Below, piece after piece: positions 18,559 to 27,369 of a stretch of 64,000 bases of DNA. The stretch's first letter is position 1, and every line of letters begins with the position of its first letter. Source of the DNA: WTFV01 sp965203525 (GTDB lineage: Bacteria; Acidobacteriota; Vicinamibacteria; Vicinamibacterales; UBA8438). The translations under genes were made by a program, and so were the position numbers. The notes below the pieces were generated by a model. It had not been told where the DNA came from and searched no databases. It worked only from the letters and a program-made list of their open reading frames with translations. The stretch spans positions 2,542,001 through 2,606,000 of the forward strand of contig OZ241898.1 of the NCBI GenBank assembly GCA_965203525.1, read 5' to 3'.

Positions 18559-19554
18559 GGTGGCGCGCGGCCGGCGCGGGTCCGGCCCGATCCGGCCGCC
18601 GGCCTCGATCTGGCCCGCCGCGTGCTGCGCATCGAGGCGGAGGCGGTCGGCTCGCTCGCCGACCGCCTGGACGGTCGCTTCGACGCCGCGCTCGCCCTGC
18701 TGCTCTCCTGCGCGGGCCGCGTGATCGTCACCGGCATGGGCAAGTCCGGCATCATCGCCCGCAAGCTGGCCGCGACCCTGTCGAGCACCGGCACGCCGGC
18801 CTATTTCATCCATCCCGCGGAGGCGGTCCACGGCGATCTCGGCGCCATGCAGCCGAACGACGTGGTGGTGGGCCTTTCGCACAGCGGAGAGACCCCGGAG
18901 ATCCTGCGGCTGCTCGAAACCATTCGCCGGCTGGGCGCGCGCCTGATCGCCCTGACCGGAACGCCCGCCAGCACGCTCGGCGCGGCCGCCGACGTGACCC
19001 TGGACTGCGGCGTGCGCATGGAGGCGTGCCCGCTGAACCTGGTTCCGACGGCCAGCACCACGGCCGCGCTCGCCCTCGGTGACGCGCTGGCGATGGCCCT
19101 GCTCGTCAGCAAGGGATTCCGGGAGGACGACTTCGCCCACCTCCACCCCGGCGGGCAGCTCGGCAAGCGGCTGCTGCGCGTCGAGCGTCTCATGCACACC
19201 GGGGAAGCGGTGCCGGCGGTCCCCCCGCCGGCCTCCGTCGACGAGGTGCTCGCCGCGATCGGCGCGGGCGGGTTCGGCATGACGTGCGTCGCCGGTCCCG
19301 GGGGCCGCGCCGCGGGAATCATCACCGACGGCGATCTCCGGCGTCACCTCGCGCAGCCGGGCGGCCTCGCGGGAAAGACGGCGCACGAGCTGATGACGCC
19401 GGAACCGGTCACCATCGGTCCGGAAGCGCTGGCCGTCGACGCCCTGCACCGCATGGAGCGGCGGCGGATCACGTCGCTGATCGTCGTCGACGGCGATCAG
19501 CGCCTGCTCGGCCTGATCCACCTGCACGACCTCTGGCGCACCGAGCTGTTCTGA
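18481..19554 (+). CDS. kdsD: arabinose-5-phosphate isomerase
   Basis: 357 residues from GTG 18481, or 333 from GTG 18553; both starts lie in the two copies of the duplicated junction. An SIS domain (GMGKSGIIARKLAATLSSTG, SHSGETPEIL) is followed by two CBS domains in the last ~130 residues, as in KdsD/KpsF. It converts ribulose-5-phosphate to arabinose-5-phosphate, the substrate of KdsA encoded just upstream. The first ~40 residues (poly-Gly and Pro/Ala) look like read-through of the inserted 72 bp, so the ancestral start was probably GTG 18553. Confidence 0.94.
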   Translation: MPRDVEARLVASDDVPGGGGGDAGVPGGARPARVRPDPAAGLDLARRVLRIEAEAVGSLADRLDGRFDAALALLLSCAGRVIVTGMGKSGIIARKLAATLSSTGTPAYFIHPAEAVHGDLGAMQPNDVVVGLSHSGETPEILRLLETIRRLGARLIALTGTPASTLGAAADVTLDCGVRMEACPLNLVPTASTTAALALGDALAMALLVSKGFREDDFAHLHPGGQLGKRLLRVERLMHTGEAVPAVPPPASVDEVLAAIGAGGFGMTCVAGPGGRAAGIITDGDLRRHLAQPGGLAGKTAHELMTPEPVTIGPEALAVDALHRMERRRITSLIVVDGDQRLLGLIHLHDLWRTELF

Positions 19555-19563
19555 CGGAGCCGG

Positions 19564-20784
19564 ATGACCGACACGCTGGTGCTGATCGTCGCCCTCGTCG
19601 CCCTCCTGCTCGGTCTGGCCGCCGGCAAGGCGTGGGAGCGCTACCGGCTGCAGGACGGCCGCTGGATCGACCGCCGCAAGATCCGCGAGTCGCCGCACTA
19701 CATCCTGGGGCTGAACTTCCTCGTGTCGAACCAGATCGACCTGGCCATCGAGGAACTGACCAAGGCGATGGGCCTGGATACGACGGCGCTCGAAATCAAC
19801 CTGATCCTCGGCAACCTGTACCGTGAGCGCGGGCACGTGAGCAAGGCGATCCGGCTGCACCAGCGGCTGTTGCAGCGTCCCAGGCTGAGCACCATGGAGC
19901 AGGCCTACGTGCAGCTCTGCCTCGGGCTCGACTACAAGCGCGGCGGCTTCGTCGATCGGGCGTTCGACTCGTTCACCGAGGTCGTCCGCCTCGATCCGGG
20001 CAATCAGTACGCGCTGCTGAACCTGGAGAAGATCCACGAGGAGCAGCAGCAGTGGCAGGAGGCCCGCGCGATCCGGCAACGCATCACCAACAGCGCCCCG
20101 GCGGGCGAGAAACCGCGCGACCAGGCCATCCTCGCCTTCATCGAGAACGAGCTCGGCCTCCAGTCCGTCCGCAACGGCGCTCCCGACCAGGCGATCCGGC
20201 ACTTCGAGACGGCGCTCGACCTCGACAGCCACACCGTGCCGGCGTCGCTCAACCTCGGCGACGTCTACATGATGCAGGGACGCACCGCCGACGCGATCAG
20301 GATGTGGGAGCAGATCAGCCGCGCCGCGCCGGACCGCTCCTACCTTGCGTTCGAGCGGCTCGAGAAGGCCTACGGACGACTCGACGGTCCGCAACGCTTC
20401 GTGAACCTCTGCCGCCGCCTGATCGACGCCAACCCGCAGGACTGGCGGGCGCGCCTGACGCTGGGGCAGCATTTCGCGAACCGCGGCGACCCGGCGCGGG
20501 CCCTCGACCTGTTCTTCGAGTCGCTGGTGCACAATCCCCACGCGCTGGCCGTGCACCAGGCGATCTGGCGCACGCTGACCACGCTCGACTTCGACCCGGT
20601 CCTGGTGCGCCGGTACGTCGAGCTGACCCACGACGCGGTCTTCTACCTCGACCCCCACATCTGCATGCGCTGCCGCTACCGCAGCACCGAGCTGCTCTGG
20701 CAGTGCCCGCAGTGCCACGAGTGGAACACCTTCGTCGAAGAGCGGATCGCGCCGGCCGAAGAGGCCGAGGAGACCCCGGCCTGA
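19564..20784 (+). CDS. lapB: LapB, tetratricopeptide regulator of LPS synthesis
   Basis: 406 residues: an N-terminal transmembrane helix (residues 3-20, LVLIVALVALLLGLAAG), a stack of TPR repeats, and a C-terminal rubredoxin-type metal knuckle CMRCRYRSTELLWQCPQC. This anchor-TPR-rubredoxin order is specific to LapB (YciM), which couples LPS synthesis with transport and tunes LpxC levels. It lies 9 bp after kdsD in an LPS/KDO operon, which supports the assignment. Confidence 0.93.
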   Translation: MTDTLVLIVALVALLLGLAAGKAWERYRLQDGRWIDRRKIRESPHYILGLNFLVSNQIDLAIEELTKAMGLDTTALEINLILGNLYRERGHVSKAIRLHQRLLQRPRLSTMEQAYVQLCLGLDYKRGGFVDRAFDSFTEVVRLDPGNQYALLNLEKIHEEQQQWQEARAIRQRITNSAPAGEKPRDQAILAFIENELGLQSVRNGAPDQAIRHFETALDLDSHTVPASLNLGDVYMMQGRTADAIRMWEQISRAAPDRSYLAFERLEKAYGRLDGPQRFVNLCRRLIDANPQDWRARLTLGQHFANRGDPARALDLFFESLVHNPHALAVHQAIWRTLTTLDFDPVLVRRYVELTHDAVFYLDPHICMRCRYRSTELLWQCPQCHEWNTFVEERIAPAEEAEETPA

Positions 20785-20800
20785 CCGCGCCCGCCGAGCC

Positions 20801-21409
20801 ATGCTGAGGGTGGCCGTCACCGGCGGCATCGGCACCGGCAAGTCGTACGTCGTCGGACTGCTGCGGCGCCGTTCCGTGCCGACGATCGACGCCGACCAGC
20901 TCGCCCGCGCCGCCGTCCAGCCCGGCCGGCCGGCCTGCGCGAAGCTGCGCGCCCGGTTCGGGCCCGACCTCTTCGCGGCGGACGGCTCGCTCGACCGCGC
21001 CCGGCTGGGCCGGCTCGTCTTCGCGGACGCCACGGCCCGCGCCGCGCTCGAGGCGCTGGTGCACCCGCCGGTGCGCCGCGCGATCGACGAGTGGTTCCGG
21101 CGTTGTCTCGCGTGCGCGAGCGCGCCGTTCGCGGTGGCCGACGTCCCGCTGCTGTTCGAGACCGGGCGCGCCGGCGAGTTCGACCAGGTCGTGGTCGTCG
21201 CCTGCGAGCCCGCGGCCCAGCTACGGCGGGTGACGGCCCGCGACGGACTGCCGGCGGCCGAGGCCCGCCGCCGCATCGCGGCGCAGCTTCCGATCGCCGA
21301 CAAGGTCGCCCGGGCCGACGCGGTCGTGACGACCGACGGCTCGTTCGAGGAGACGGAACGGCAGGTCGCGTCCCTTTGCCGCGCGCTGGCCGCCCGCGGC
21401 GGCGCATGA
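20801..21409 (+). CDS. coaE: dephospho-CoA kinase
   Basis: 202 residues with the Walker A motif VTGGIGTGKSYV at residues 6-17 and DADQLARAA. The lid and base-binding regions include VADVPLLFETGRAGEFDQVVVV. It phosphorylates dephospho-CoA in the last step of CoA synthesis. It is the last gene of the kds-pyrG operon, 16 bp after lapB. Its final 16 codons and stop are contained in a 65-bp segment that is tandemly duplicated immediately downstream. Confidence 0.96.
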   Translation: MLRVAVTGGIGTGKSYVVGLLRRRSVPTIDADQLARAAVQPGRPACAKLRARFGPDLFAADGSLDRARLGRLVFADATARAALEALVHPPVRRAIDEWFRRCLACASAPFAVADVPLLFETGRAGEFDQVVVVACEPAAQLRRVTARDGLPAAEARRRIAAQLPIADKVARADAVVTTDGSFEETERQVASLCRALAARGGA

Positions 21410-21490
21410 ACCGCGGCCCGGTTCCGCAGGTCACGTCCCTTTGCCGCGCACTGGCCGCCCGCGGCGCCGCATGAACCGCGGCCCGGTTCC
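21361..21490. repeat. 65-bp tandem duplication of the coaE 3' end
   Basis: 21361-21425 and 21426-21490 are adjacent copies with three mismatches. Each includes the tail of coaE, its TGA and the following bases. The second copy is outside the gene, between convergent coaE and folD. Confidence 0.95.
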
Positions 21491-21508
21491 GGCGGCGGGC
21501 GGCGCACG

Positions 21509-22459
21509 TCAGGAGCGCAGACCCAGCCGCCGCTCCGCCGCCGACACCGTGTTGGACAGCAGCATCGCGATCGTCAGCGGACCGACGCCGCCGGGAACCG
21601 GCGTCAGCGCGCCGGCCACCCCCGCCACCCCGGGATGGACGTCGCCGCACAACACCCGGCCCCGCCTGTCGAAGGCCGCGAGCTTCCGCGAGCCGGCGCC
21701 GAAGATCGACGCCGCCTGGCCGCGATCCGTCAAGGTGCTGGTGCCGACGTCGACGACCGTCGCGCCGGGCCGGACGAAGTCGGCGGTCACGAACGCCGGC
21801 CGCCCGACGGCCGCCACGAGCACGTCGGCCTGCGACGCCACGTGCGGCAGGTCGGCGGTGCGCGAATGACAGATCGTGACCGTGGCGTGGCGGTGCAGCA
21901 GCAGCATCGCCAGCGGCTTTCCGACGATGTCGCTGCGGCCGATCACGACCGCCCGCCGGCCGGCGAGCGCCACTTCGTACCGCTCGAGCAGCTCCAGCAC
22001 GCCGGCGGGGGTGCAGGGCGCGAGGGCCGGCGTGCGCTGCACCAGGCGGCCGACGTTCTGCGGATGGAACCCGTCGACGTCCTTCGACGGCTCGATCACC
22101 GCGAAGATGCGCCGCCCGGCGTCGTCCCCCATCCCGGCGGGCAGCGGCGACTGCACGAGGATGCCGTCGACGTCCGGGTCGGCGTTGAACGCCTCGACGA
22201 CGGCGAGCGCCTCGTCGAACGCGGCGGACTCGGGCAGGCGCTCGAGCGCCGTGCGGATCCCCAGCCCCTCGCTCTCCCGGATCTTGTTGCGGACGTAGAC
22301 CTCGGATCCGGGATCGCGGCCCGCCAGCAGCAGTCCCAGCGCCGGCGGACGCCCGGCGGCGCGCCGCACCGCCTCGATGCGGGGCCGCAACGACTCCCGG
22401 ATTCGCGCGGCGATGGCGGCCCCGTCGAGGATCCGCGCCGGCGTCCGGACGGCGCTCAC
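21509..22459 (-). CDS. folD: FolD, methylenetetrahydrofolate dehydrogenase/cyclohydrolase
   Basis: About 316 residues from GTG 22459 (MSAVRTPARILDGAAIAARI). Conserved blocks are YVRNKIRESEGLGI with the catalytic Lys region, GILVQSPLPAG, PSKDVDGFHPQNVGRL, PCTPAGVLELLERY, VIGRSDIVGKPLAMLLL and PGGVGPLTIAMLL. It interconverts methylene-, methenyl- and formyl-tetrahydrofolate with NADP. A longer open frame continues upstream through the duplicated repeat but is not FolD-like, so GTG 22459 is chosen. Confidence 0.95.
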   Translation of the reverse strand: MSAVRTPARILDGAAIAARIRESLRPRIEAVRRAAGRPPALGLLLAGRDPGSEVYVRNKIRESEGLGIRTALERLPESAAFDEALAVVEAFNADPDVDGILVQSPLPAGMGDDAGRRIFAVIEPSKDVDGFHPQNVGRLVQRTPALAPCTPAGVLELLERYEVALAGRRAVVIGRSDIVGKPLAMLLLHRHATVTICHSRTADLPHVASQADVLVAAVGRPAFVTADFVRPGATVVDVGTSTLTDRGQAASIFGAGSRKLAAFDRRGRVLCGDVHPGVAGVAGALTPVPGGVGPLTIAMLLSNTVSAAERRLGLRS

Positions 22460-22465
22460 GCGCCC

Positions 22466-22574
22466 CTCGCAACGGTCGCTGGCACAGGCATTTCCTTTCG
22501 AGCGGGCTGGCCGTCGGCGGTGCGCGGCGCCTTCCAGCTCGCAACGGTCGCTGGCACAGGCATTTCCTTTCGAG
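22466..22574. repeat. direct-repeat pair between folD and a transporter, 37 bp, offset 72 bp
   Basis: Two identical 37-bp copies (22466-22502 and 22538-22574), with CTCG at one end and CGAG at the other, flank a 35-bp spacer. The pair begins 6 bp upstream of the folD start and ends about 16 bp before a TACAAT box (22591-22596) of the divergent transporter gene, so it fills the shared promoter region. Confidence 0.95.
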
Positions 22575-22590
22575 TCTACCGCGGGAGCGG

Positions 22591-22596
22591 TACAAT
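22591..22596 (+). promoter_or_regulatory. TACAAT -10 candidate for the NSS transporter
   Basis: TACAAT lies about 48 bp before ATG 22644, immediately downstream of the second 37-bp repeat copy. The -35 region would therefore be within or next to that repeat. Confidence 0.35.
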
Positions 22597-22643
22597 GCGA
22601 ACCGCCGCCGGGCGCGGCACGAAGGACTGGAGACGCCACCGAG

Positions 22644-24005
22644 ATGAACACGACCCCTTCGCGCGGCATGTGGAGCTCCCGGGCCGGCTTCATCCTGGCC
22701 GCGGCCGGATCGGCCGTCGGCCTGGGCAACGTCTGGGGGTTCCCCACCCAGGTCGGACAGGGCGGCGGCGCCGCGTTCGTGGTCGTCTATCTCCTCTGCG
22801 TCCTCCTGATCTGCGCGCCGATCATGGCGGGCGAGATCGCGCTCGGACGGCGCACGCGGCAGAGTCCGGTCGGCTCGTTCGCCGCCCTCGCGCCCGGCCG
22901 CCGCTGGTGGCTGGTCGGCGGGCTCGGCGTGCTGGCCGGCACCGGCATCCTGTCGTTCTACTCCGTGATCGCCGGCTGGGCCGTCGCCTACGTCTGGTTC
23001 ACGGCGACCGGCGCAGTGACCGGCACCCCGGAGGAGATCGGCCGGTTCTTCTCCGAGTTCACCGGGAACGGCGTCCTCAGCGCGGTCCTGGCCCTGCTCG
23101 TGATCGGCGCGACGGCGGCGGTTCTGCTCGGCGGGGTCCGGACCGGCATCGAACGGGTGACGAAGGCGCTCATGCCGCTCCTCGTCCTGCTGCTCGTCGC
23201 GCTCGCGTTGCGGGCGGTCACGCTGCCCGGCGCCGGGGCCGGACTCGCCTACTACCTGCGCCCGGATCCGGCGCGGCTCGCCGACGTCGGGGTCTTCACC
23301 GCGGCGCTCGGACAGGCATTCTTCTCGCTGAGCCTCGGCATGGGATGCATCCTCACGTACGGCAGCTATTTCAGCCGCCGCGACGGCATCGCCTCCTCGG
23401 CCCTCTGGATCGTCCTTCTCGACACGTCGATCGCGCTGCTGGCCGGGTTCATCATCTTCCCGGTCGGCTTCTCCATCGCCGGGTTCGATCCCACCACGAG
23501 CGGACCGGGGCTGATCTTCACGGTGCTGCCCCGCCTCTTCACCGAGATGCCCGGCGGCCAGCTGTTCGGCGGCGCGTTCTTCCTGCTGCTCAGCGTCGCG
23601 GCGCTCACCTCGACCATCTCGCTGCTGGAAGTGCCGGTGTCGCACTGCGTCGACGCCCTCGGCTGGTCGCGGACGAAGGCGGTCGGGGTGGTCGCCGCCG
23701 CCATCTCGGCGCTGGCCGTCCCGTCGGCGCTGGGCAACGGCGCGGTGGCTCTGTTCACCAGCCTGCCGGGACTCGGCATGGGATTCCTCGATCTGATGGT
23801 GATCGTCTGGAACGAATTCGCCCTGCCCCTGGGGGGCTGCCTGACGGCGCTCTTCGTCGGCCGGATCTGGGGCGTCGAGCGCGCGCTCGAAGAACTGCGG
23901 GCGGAAGGGGCGTGGTTCCCGGTCCCCGCGCTGTGGATCTTCCTGATCCGCTGGATCTGCCCGCTCGCGATCGCCTCGATCCTCATCGCCACCCTCGTGC
24001 TGTGA
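22644..24005 (+). CDS. sodium-dependent (NSS/SNF family) amino-acid transporter
   Basis: 453 residues with about 12 membrane segments. The N-terminus WSSRAGFILAAAGSAVGLGNVWGFP is the unmistakable unwound TM1 of neurotransmitter:sodium symporters, which forms the sodium and substrate site. TM6 region FFSLSLGMG and TM8 follow. The start ATG 22644 gives the usual short cytoplasmic head. The substrate is probably a neutral amino acid, but the sequence does not decide which. A second sodium/amino-acid symporter of another family follows 31 bp later, so the pair may be co-expressed. Confidence 0.93.
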   Translation: MNTTPSRGMWSSRAGFILAAAGSAVGLGNVWGFPTQVGQGGGAAFVVVYLLCVLLICAPIMAGEIALGRRTRQSPVGSFAALAPGRRWWLVGGLGVLAGTGILSFYSVIAGWAVAYVWFTATGAVTGTPEEIGRFFSEFTGNGVLSAVLALLVIGATAAVLLGGVRTGIERVTKALMPLLVLLLVALALRAVTLPGAGAGLAYYLRPDPARLADVGVFTAALGQAFFSLSLGMGCILTYGSYFSRRDGIASSALWIVLLDTSIALLAGFIIFPVGFSIAGFDPTTSGPGLIFTVLPRLFTEMPGGQLFGGAFFLLLSVAALTSTISLLEVPVSHCVDALGWSRTKAVGVVAAAISALAVPSALGNGAVALFTSLPGLGMGFLDLMVIVWNEFALPLGGCLTALFVGRIWGVERALEELRAEGAWFPVPALWIFLIRWICPLAIASILIATLVL

Positions 24006-24036
24006 CGACGACGCCGGCATCCCCCCGGAGCCTCAC

Positions 24037-25431
24037 GTGCAGACCCTGACCGACCAGGTGACCGCCCTCGACGGACTGGTGTGGCAACCGTTCGCCATGC
24101 CGCTCGTGCTCGTGCTCACCGGCATCCTGATCACGATCCGGACCGGCTTCGTCCAGGTGCGGCGGTTCCCGCTCGCGGTGCGGCGCACGCTGGGCAGCGC
24201 CGCGGCGAAGCCGGGCCCGGGCGCGGCCGCAGGCGCCATCACGTCGTTCCAGGCGCTTTCGACGGCGCTGGCCTCGACCGTCGGCAACGGCAACATCGGC
24301 GGCGTCGCCACCGCGATCCTGATCGGGGGCCCGGGGGCGATCTTCTGGATGTGGGTCACCGCCGCCGTCGGCATGGCGACGAAGTACGCCGAGGCGGTGC
24401 TCGGCGTGCGGTACCGCGTCACGCGCGAGACCGGCGAGCTGGCCAGCGGGCCGATGTACTACATCGCCCGCGGCGTGCCGCACGCGGCGGCCGGCAAGGC
24501 GCTGGCGCACGTGTTCGCCTTCTTCGGCGCCGCCACCGCGCTGTTCGGCACCGGCAACATGGCCCAGTCGAACACCGTCGCGCGGACCTTCACCGAGGCG
24601 GCGCGCGACCTGGCCGGCCTCGACGTGCCGGCCCTGGTCCCCGGCCTGCTGATCGGCACGGCGGTCGGTCTCGTCCTTCTCGGCGGCATCCGCCGCATCG
24701 CCGCGGTCGCCGTGCGCCTCGTCCCGTCGATGATCGTGCTGTACGTCGCGGCCGCGGTCACTTACGTCCTGCTCAACGCGGCGCAGATCCCGGCCGTGCT
24801 CGGTCAGATCGTCGCGGGGGCGCTGCAACCCGCGGCGGCGTTCGGCGGCTTCGCCGGCGCGGCCGCGGCGCAGGTCATCGCCGCCGGCGTCAGCCGCGGC
24901 GTGCTGTCCAACGAGGCCGGCATGGGGAGCGCGCCCATCGCCCACGGCATCGCCCGGGTGGAGCACCCCGCGGAACAGGGGGTCATCGGCATCTTCGAAG
25001 TGTTCATGGACACCATCGTCGTCTGCTCGATGACCGCGTTCGTCATCCTGACCTCCGGGCTGTGGACCGATCCCGCCTACCAGGGCGCCAGCGGCGACCT
25101 GACGGCGGCCGCGCTCGAAACGTCCGTGCCGTTCGCCTCCCTGATCGTGGCCCTCTGCTCGTTCCTGTTCGGCTTCTCGACCCTGATCGGGTGGTCGTAC
25201 TACGGCGAGAAGTGCATCGAGTTCCTGTTCGGATCGGGCGTCGTCCGCCCCTACCGCGTGGTGTTCACGATCATGGTCGTCGTCGGCTCGGTCGTGTCCG
25301 TGCCGTTCGTCTGGGCGGTCGGCACGCTGTTGAACGGCCTCATGGCGTTCCCGAACCTGATCGGCATCGCGTTCCTCGTCGGAACCGTGCGCGCGCTGAC
25401 GCTGGACTACTTCGCCAGCCGGTCGACGTAG
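24037..25431 (+). CDS. alanine/glycine:cation symporter (AGCS family)
   Basis: 464 residues, about 11 membrane segments, start GTG 24037. Family motifs are TRTGF-like IRTGFVQVRRFPLAVR, GAITSFQALSTALASTVGNGNIGGVATAI, SGPMYYIARG, and NEAGMGSAPIAHGIAR. It imports alanine or glycine with sodium. Its 3' end overlaps the convergent thiE gene by 25 bp. Confidence 0.95.
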   Translation: MQTLTDQVTALDGLVWQPFAMPLVLVLTGILITIRTGFVQVRRFPLAVRRTLGSAAAKPGPGAAAGAITSFQALSTALASTVGNGNIGGVATAILIGGPGAIFWMWVTAAVGMATKYAEAVLGVRYRVTRETGELASGPMYYIARGVPHAAAGKALAHVFAFFGAATALFGTGNMAQSNTVARTFTEAARDLAGLDVPALVPGLLIGTAVGLVLLGGIRRIAAVAVRLVPSMIVLYVAAAVTYVLLNAAQIPAVLGQIVAGALQPAAAFGGFAGAAAAQVIAAGVSRGVLSNEAGMGSAPIAHGIARVEHPAEQGVIGIFEVFMDTIVVCSMTAFVILTSGLWTDPAYQGASGDLTAAALETSVPFASLIVALCSFLFGFSTLIGWSYYGEKCIEFLFGSGVVRPYRVVFTIMVVVGSVVSVPFVWAVGTLLNGLMAFPNLIGIAFLVGTVRALTLDYFASRST

Positions 25432-26042
25432 GCCCGCACCCGGGCGGCGGGGGTTCCGCCGGCCAGCAGATCGCCGATCACCGCGACCGCGGCGGCGCCG
25501 GCCGCGAGCACCGCGGGCGCCCGCTCCAGCGTGATGCCCCCGATGGCCACCACCGGAGTGGCCGCCGCGCGGCCGGCCGCCGCGCGCACGAACGGCAGGC
25601 CGACCGGCCGGCAGCCGGTGTTCTTGGTGGCGGTCGCATGGACCGGGCCGACCGCCACGTAGGTCACGGGGCTCGCCAGGGCGTCCCGGAGCTGGCCGGC
25701 GGTGTGCGTCGACAGCCCGACGACGCCGCTCCCGCCCACCACCTTGCGCGCTTCTTCGACCGGCAGATCGTCCTGTCCCAGATGGACGCCGGCCGCGCCG
25801 CACGTACGGGCGACGTCGGCCCGATCGTTGACGACGACCGCCGCCCCGTAGCCCGCCGCCCGCGCGACGACGGCGTCGCACCAGCCCTCCAGCACGCCGC
25901 TCGCGACGCCGGGGGCCCGCAGTTGCACGAGCCGGGCCCCGCCGTCGAAGAACGCGGCGGCAAGGTCCGGAACCGCCCAGCCCCGCCGAGCGGCCAGGCC
26001 GGCATCGACGATCGCGTAGAGCGGAGGCAGATCAACGCCCAT
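25407..26042 (-). CDS. thiE: thiamine-phosphate synthase
   Basis: 211 residues, a TIM barrel. Motifs in order: ARLVQLRAPG, VVVNDRADVARTCGAAGVHL, GQDDLPVEEARKVVG, GLSTHTAGQLRDAL, YVAVGPVHATATK and IGGITLERAP. It couples the hydroxymethylpyrimidine and thiazole phosphates. No other thiamine gene is adjacent. It overlaps the upstream peptidase gene by 11 bp. A second, more divergent member lies at 52.5-53.2 kb. Confidence 0.9.
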   Translation of the reverse strand: MGVDLPPLYAIVDAGLAARRGWAVPDLAAAFFDGGARLVQLRAPGVASGVLEGWCDAVVARAAGYGAAVVVNDRADVARTCGAAGVHLGQDDLPVEEARKVVGGSGVVGLSTHTAGQLRDALASPVTYVAVGPVHATATKNTGCRPVGLPFVRAAAGRAAATPVVAIGGITLERAPAVLAAGAAAVAVIGDLLAGGTPAARVRAYVDRLAK

Positions 26043-27198
26043 CGCGCTCCGCGGGAGCCGGTCCGTCCGTGTCGATCAGGCCGCGGCACGCGGGCGTCAG
26101 CACTTCGACGCCGGCCTCGGTCAGCAACACGTCGTCCTCGATCCGCACCCCGCCCAGTCCGGGAACGTAGACGCCGGGTTCGACGGTGAAGACCATGCCG
26201 GCCGCCAGCGTCGTGTCGTCCGGCCCGTCCGGGCCGGTCCGCTGCTTCCCCACCCGCGGCAACTCGTGCACTTCGATCCCCAGCCCGTGCCCCGTGCCAT
26301 GTCCGAAGCGGTCCGCCAGCCCGTAGCCCGCGAGCACCGCCCGGGCGGCCCCGTCGACCCCGCTCGCGGGCACGCCGGGCGCCGCCGCGGCCAGCGCCGC
26401 CGCCTGGGCTTCGCGCACCGCCCGGTGCAGCCGGCGCGTCTCCGCGGTGGGCGGCCCGGCCGACACGGTGCGCGAAACGTCGACGCAGTACCCTTCATGG
26501 ACGCCGCCGAAGTCGAGGACGACCAGGTCTCCGGCGGCCAGCCGCCGCCCGGTCGGAGACGCATGCGGCAGCGCGCCGTTGGGACCGGTTGCGACGACGG
26601 ACTCGAAAGCCGGCCGCTCGAAACCCGCCTCCGCGATCAACCGCTCGACGTCCTTCGCGACTTCGAGTTCCGTGCGGCCGCGACGCGCGCAGCGGCAGGC
26701 CGGTCCGACGACGGCGGCCAGCATCCGACCCGCCTCCCGCAGTATCCGCGTCTCGTGCCGGTCCTTGATCATCCGCGCGCGCTCGACGAGTTCGACGGCG
26801 GGCGTCAGGTCCGCCGCCAGCGCCTGCCGCAGCCACGTCCAGCGCCGTACGCTGAAGTGGTCGGCCTCGATTGCGGCCCGCGCCGCCGGCCGGCGGCGCA
26901 GAACCTGGCACAGGCTCTCGTCGTAGGTGCTCTCCACCTCGACCACGTCGAGCTCCGGGGGCGCAATCCCCTGCTGCAGGAGCCGCTTGACCGCTTCGAC
27001 GTATCGAAAGTCGATGACGAGCCGCAGGCCCGGCGGTTCGCGCTCCACGATCGCGATGCCGGCGCTCGCACGCAGATTCAGCAGGTAGAAGAGATGCGGC
27101 AGGGCCGTGACGATCAGCGCGTCGAGACCGCGGTCCCGCAGCTCCCGCCGCAGCGCCGACGCCCGGGCGGCCAGCCGTTCGCGCGGTGCGAAGCGCAT
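26032..27198 (-). CDS. Xaa-Pro aminopeptidase (M24 family)
   Basis: 388 residues. The N-terminal creatinase-like domain is followed by the C-terminal pita-bread domain with all five metal ligands visible: the Asp in VLDFGGVHEGYCVDVSRT (two Asp), the His in GHGTGHGLGIEVHE, and Glu in FTVEPGVYVPG and GVRIEDDVLL. It removes N-terminal residues before proline or splits Xaa-Pro dipeptides. ATG 27198 follows a TAGAAT box by 8 nt. Confidence 0.93.
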   Translation of the reverse strand: MRFAPRERLAARASALRRELRDRGLDALIVTALPHLFYLLNLRASAGIAIVEREPPGLRLVIDFRYVEAVKRLLQQGIAPPELDVVEVESTYDESLCQVLRRRPAARAAIEADHFSVRRWTWLRQALAADLTPAVELVERARMIKDRHETRILREAGRMLAAVVGPACRCARRGRTELEVAKDVERLIAEAGFERPAFESVVATGPNGALPHASPTGRRLAAGDLVVLDFGGVHEGYCVDVSRTVSAGPPTAETRRLHRAVREAQAAALAAAAPGVPASGVDGAARAVLAGYGLADRFGHGTGHGLGIEVHELPRVGKQRTGPDGPDDTTLAAGMVFTVEPGVYVPGLGGVRIEDDVLLTEAGVEVLTPACRGLIDTDGPAPAERDGR

Positions 27199-27206
27199 GC
27201 GGCGTC

Positions 27207-27212
27207 ATTCTA
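27207..27212 (-). promoter_or_regulatory. TAGAAT -10 box directly upstream of the peptidase start
   Basis: On the minus strand TAGAAT ends 8 nt before ATG 27198, another start-proximal -10 suggesting a leaderless transcript for the peptidase-thiE unit. Confidence 0.4.
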
Positions 27213-27369
27213 CGACGCCCCGCGCGGCGGCCTTCCAGTTCGACCGCCGGCGCCGGAAGGCTCTCCGACGCGTCGCCGCGGCCCGCCTCGACGCCGGCTC
27301 CGCGTCGGATCAGGCGGCGAACCGCGCCGTGGCCGCATTGCGTCCAGCCCCCGGGGTTGCGTCACCCCG

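Noticed and set aside
22466..22574. A minimal CRISPR array (repeat-spacer-repeat of 37-35-37 bp)
   Set aside because: The size fits, but every other similar pair has a different repeat, there are no further units, and no cas genes are in the window.
22460..22747. Extended FolD N-terminus reading through both repeat copies
   Set aside because: The added residues are translations of the duplicated DNA and of the divergent gene; GTG 22459 gives a normal FolD.
18217..24020. Two >1,000-codon minus-strand open frames across kdsA-lapB-coaE and across folD and the transporter
   Set aside because: They are codon-shadow frames opposite well-identified genes, with no recognisable domain.
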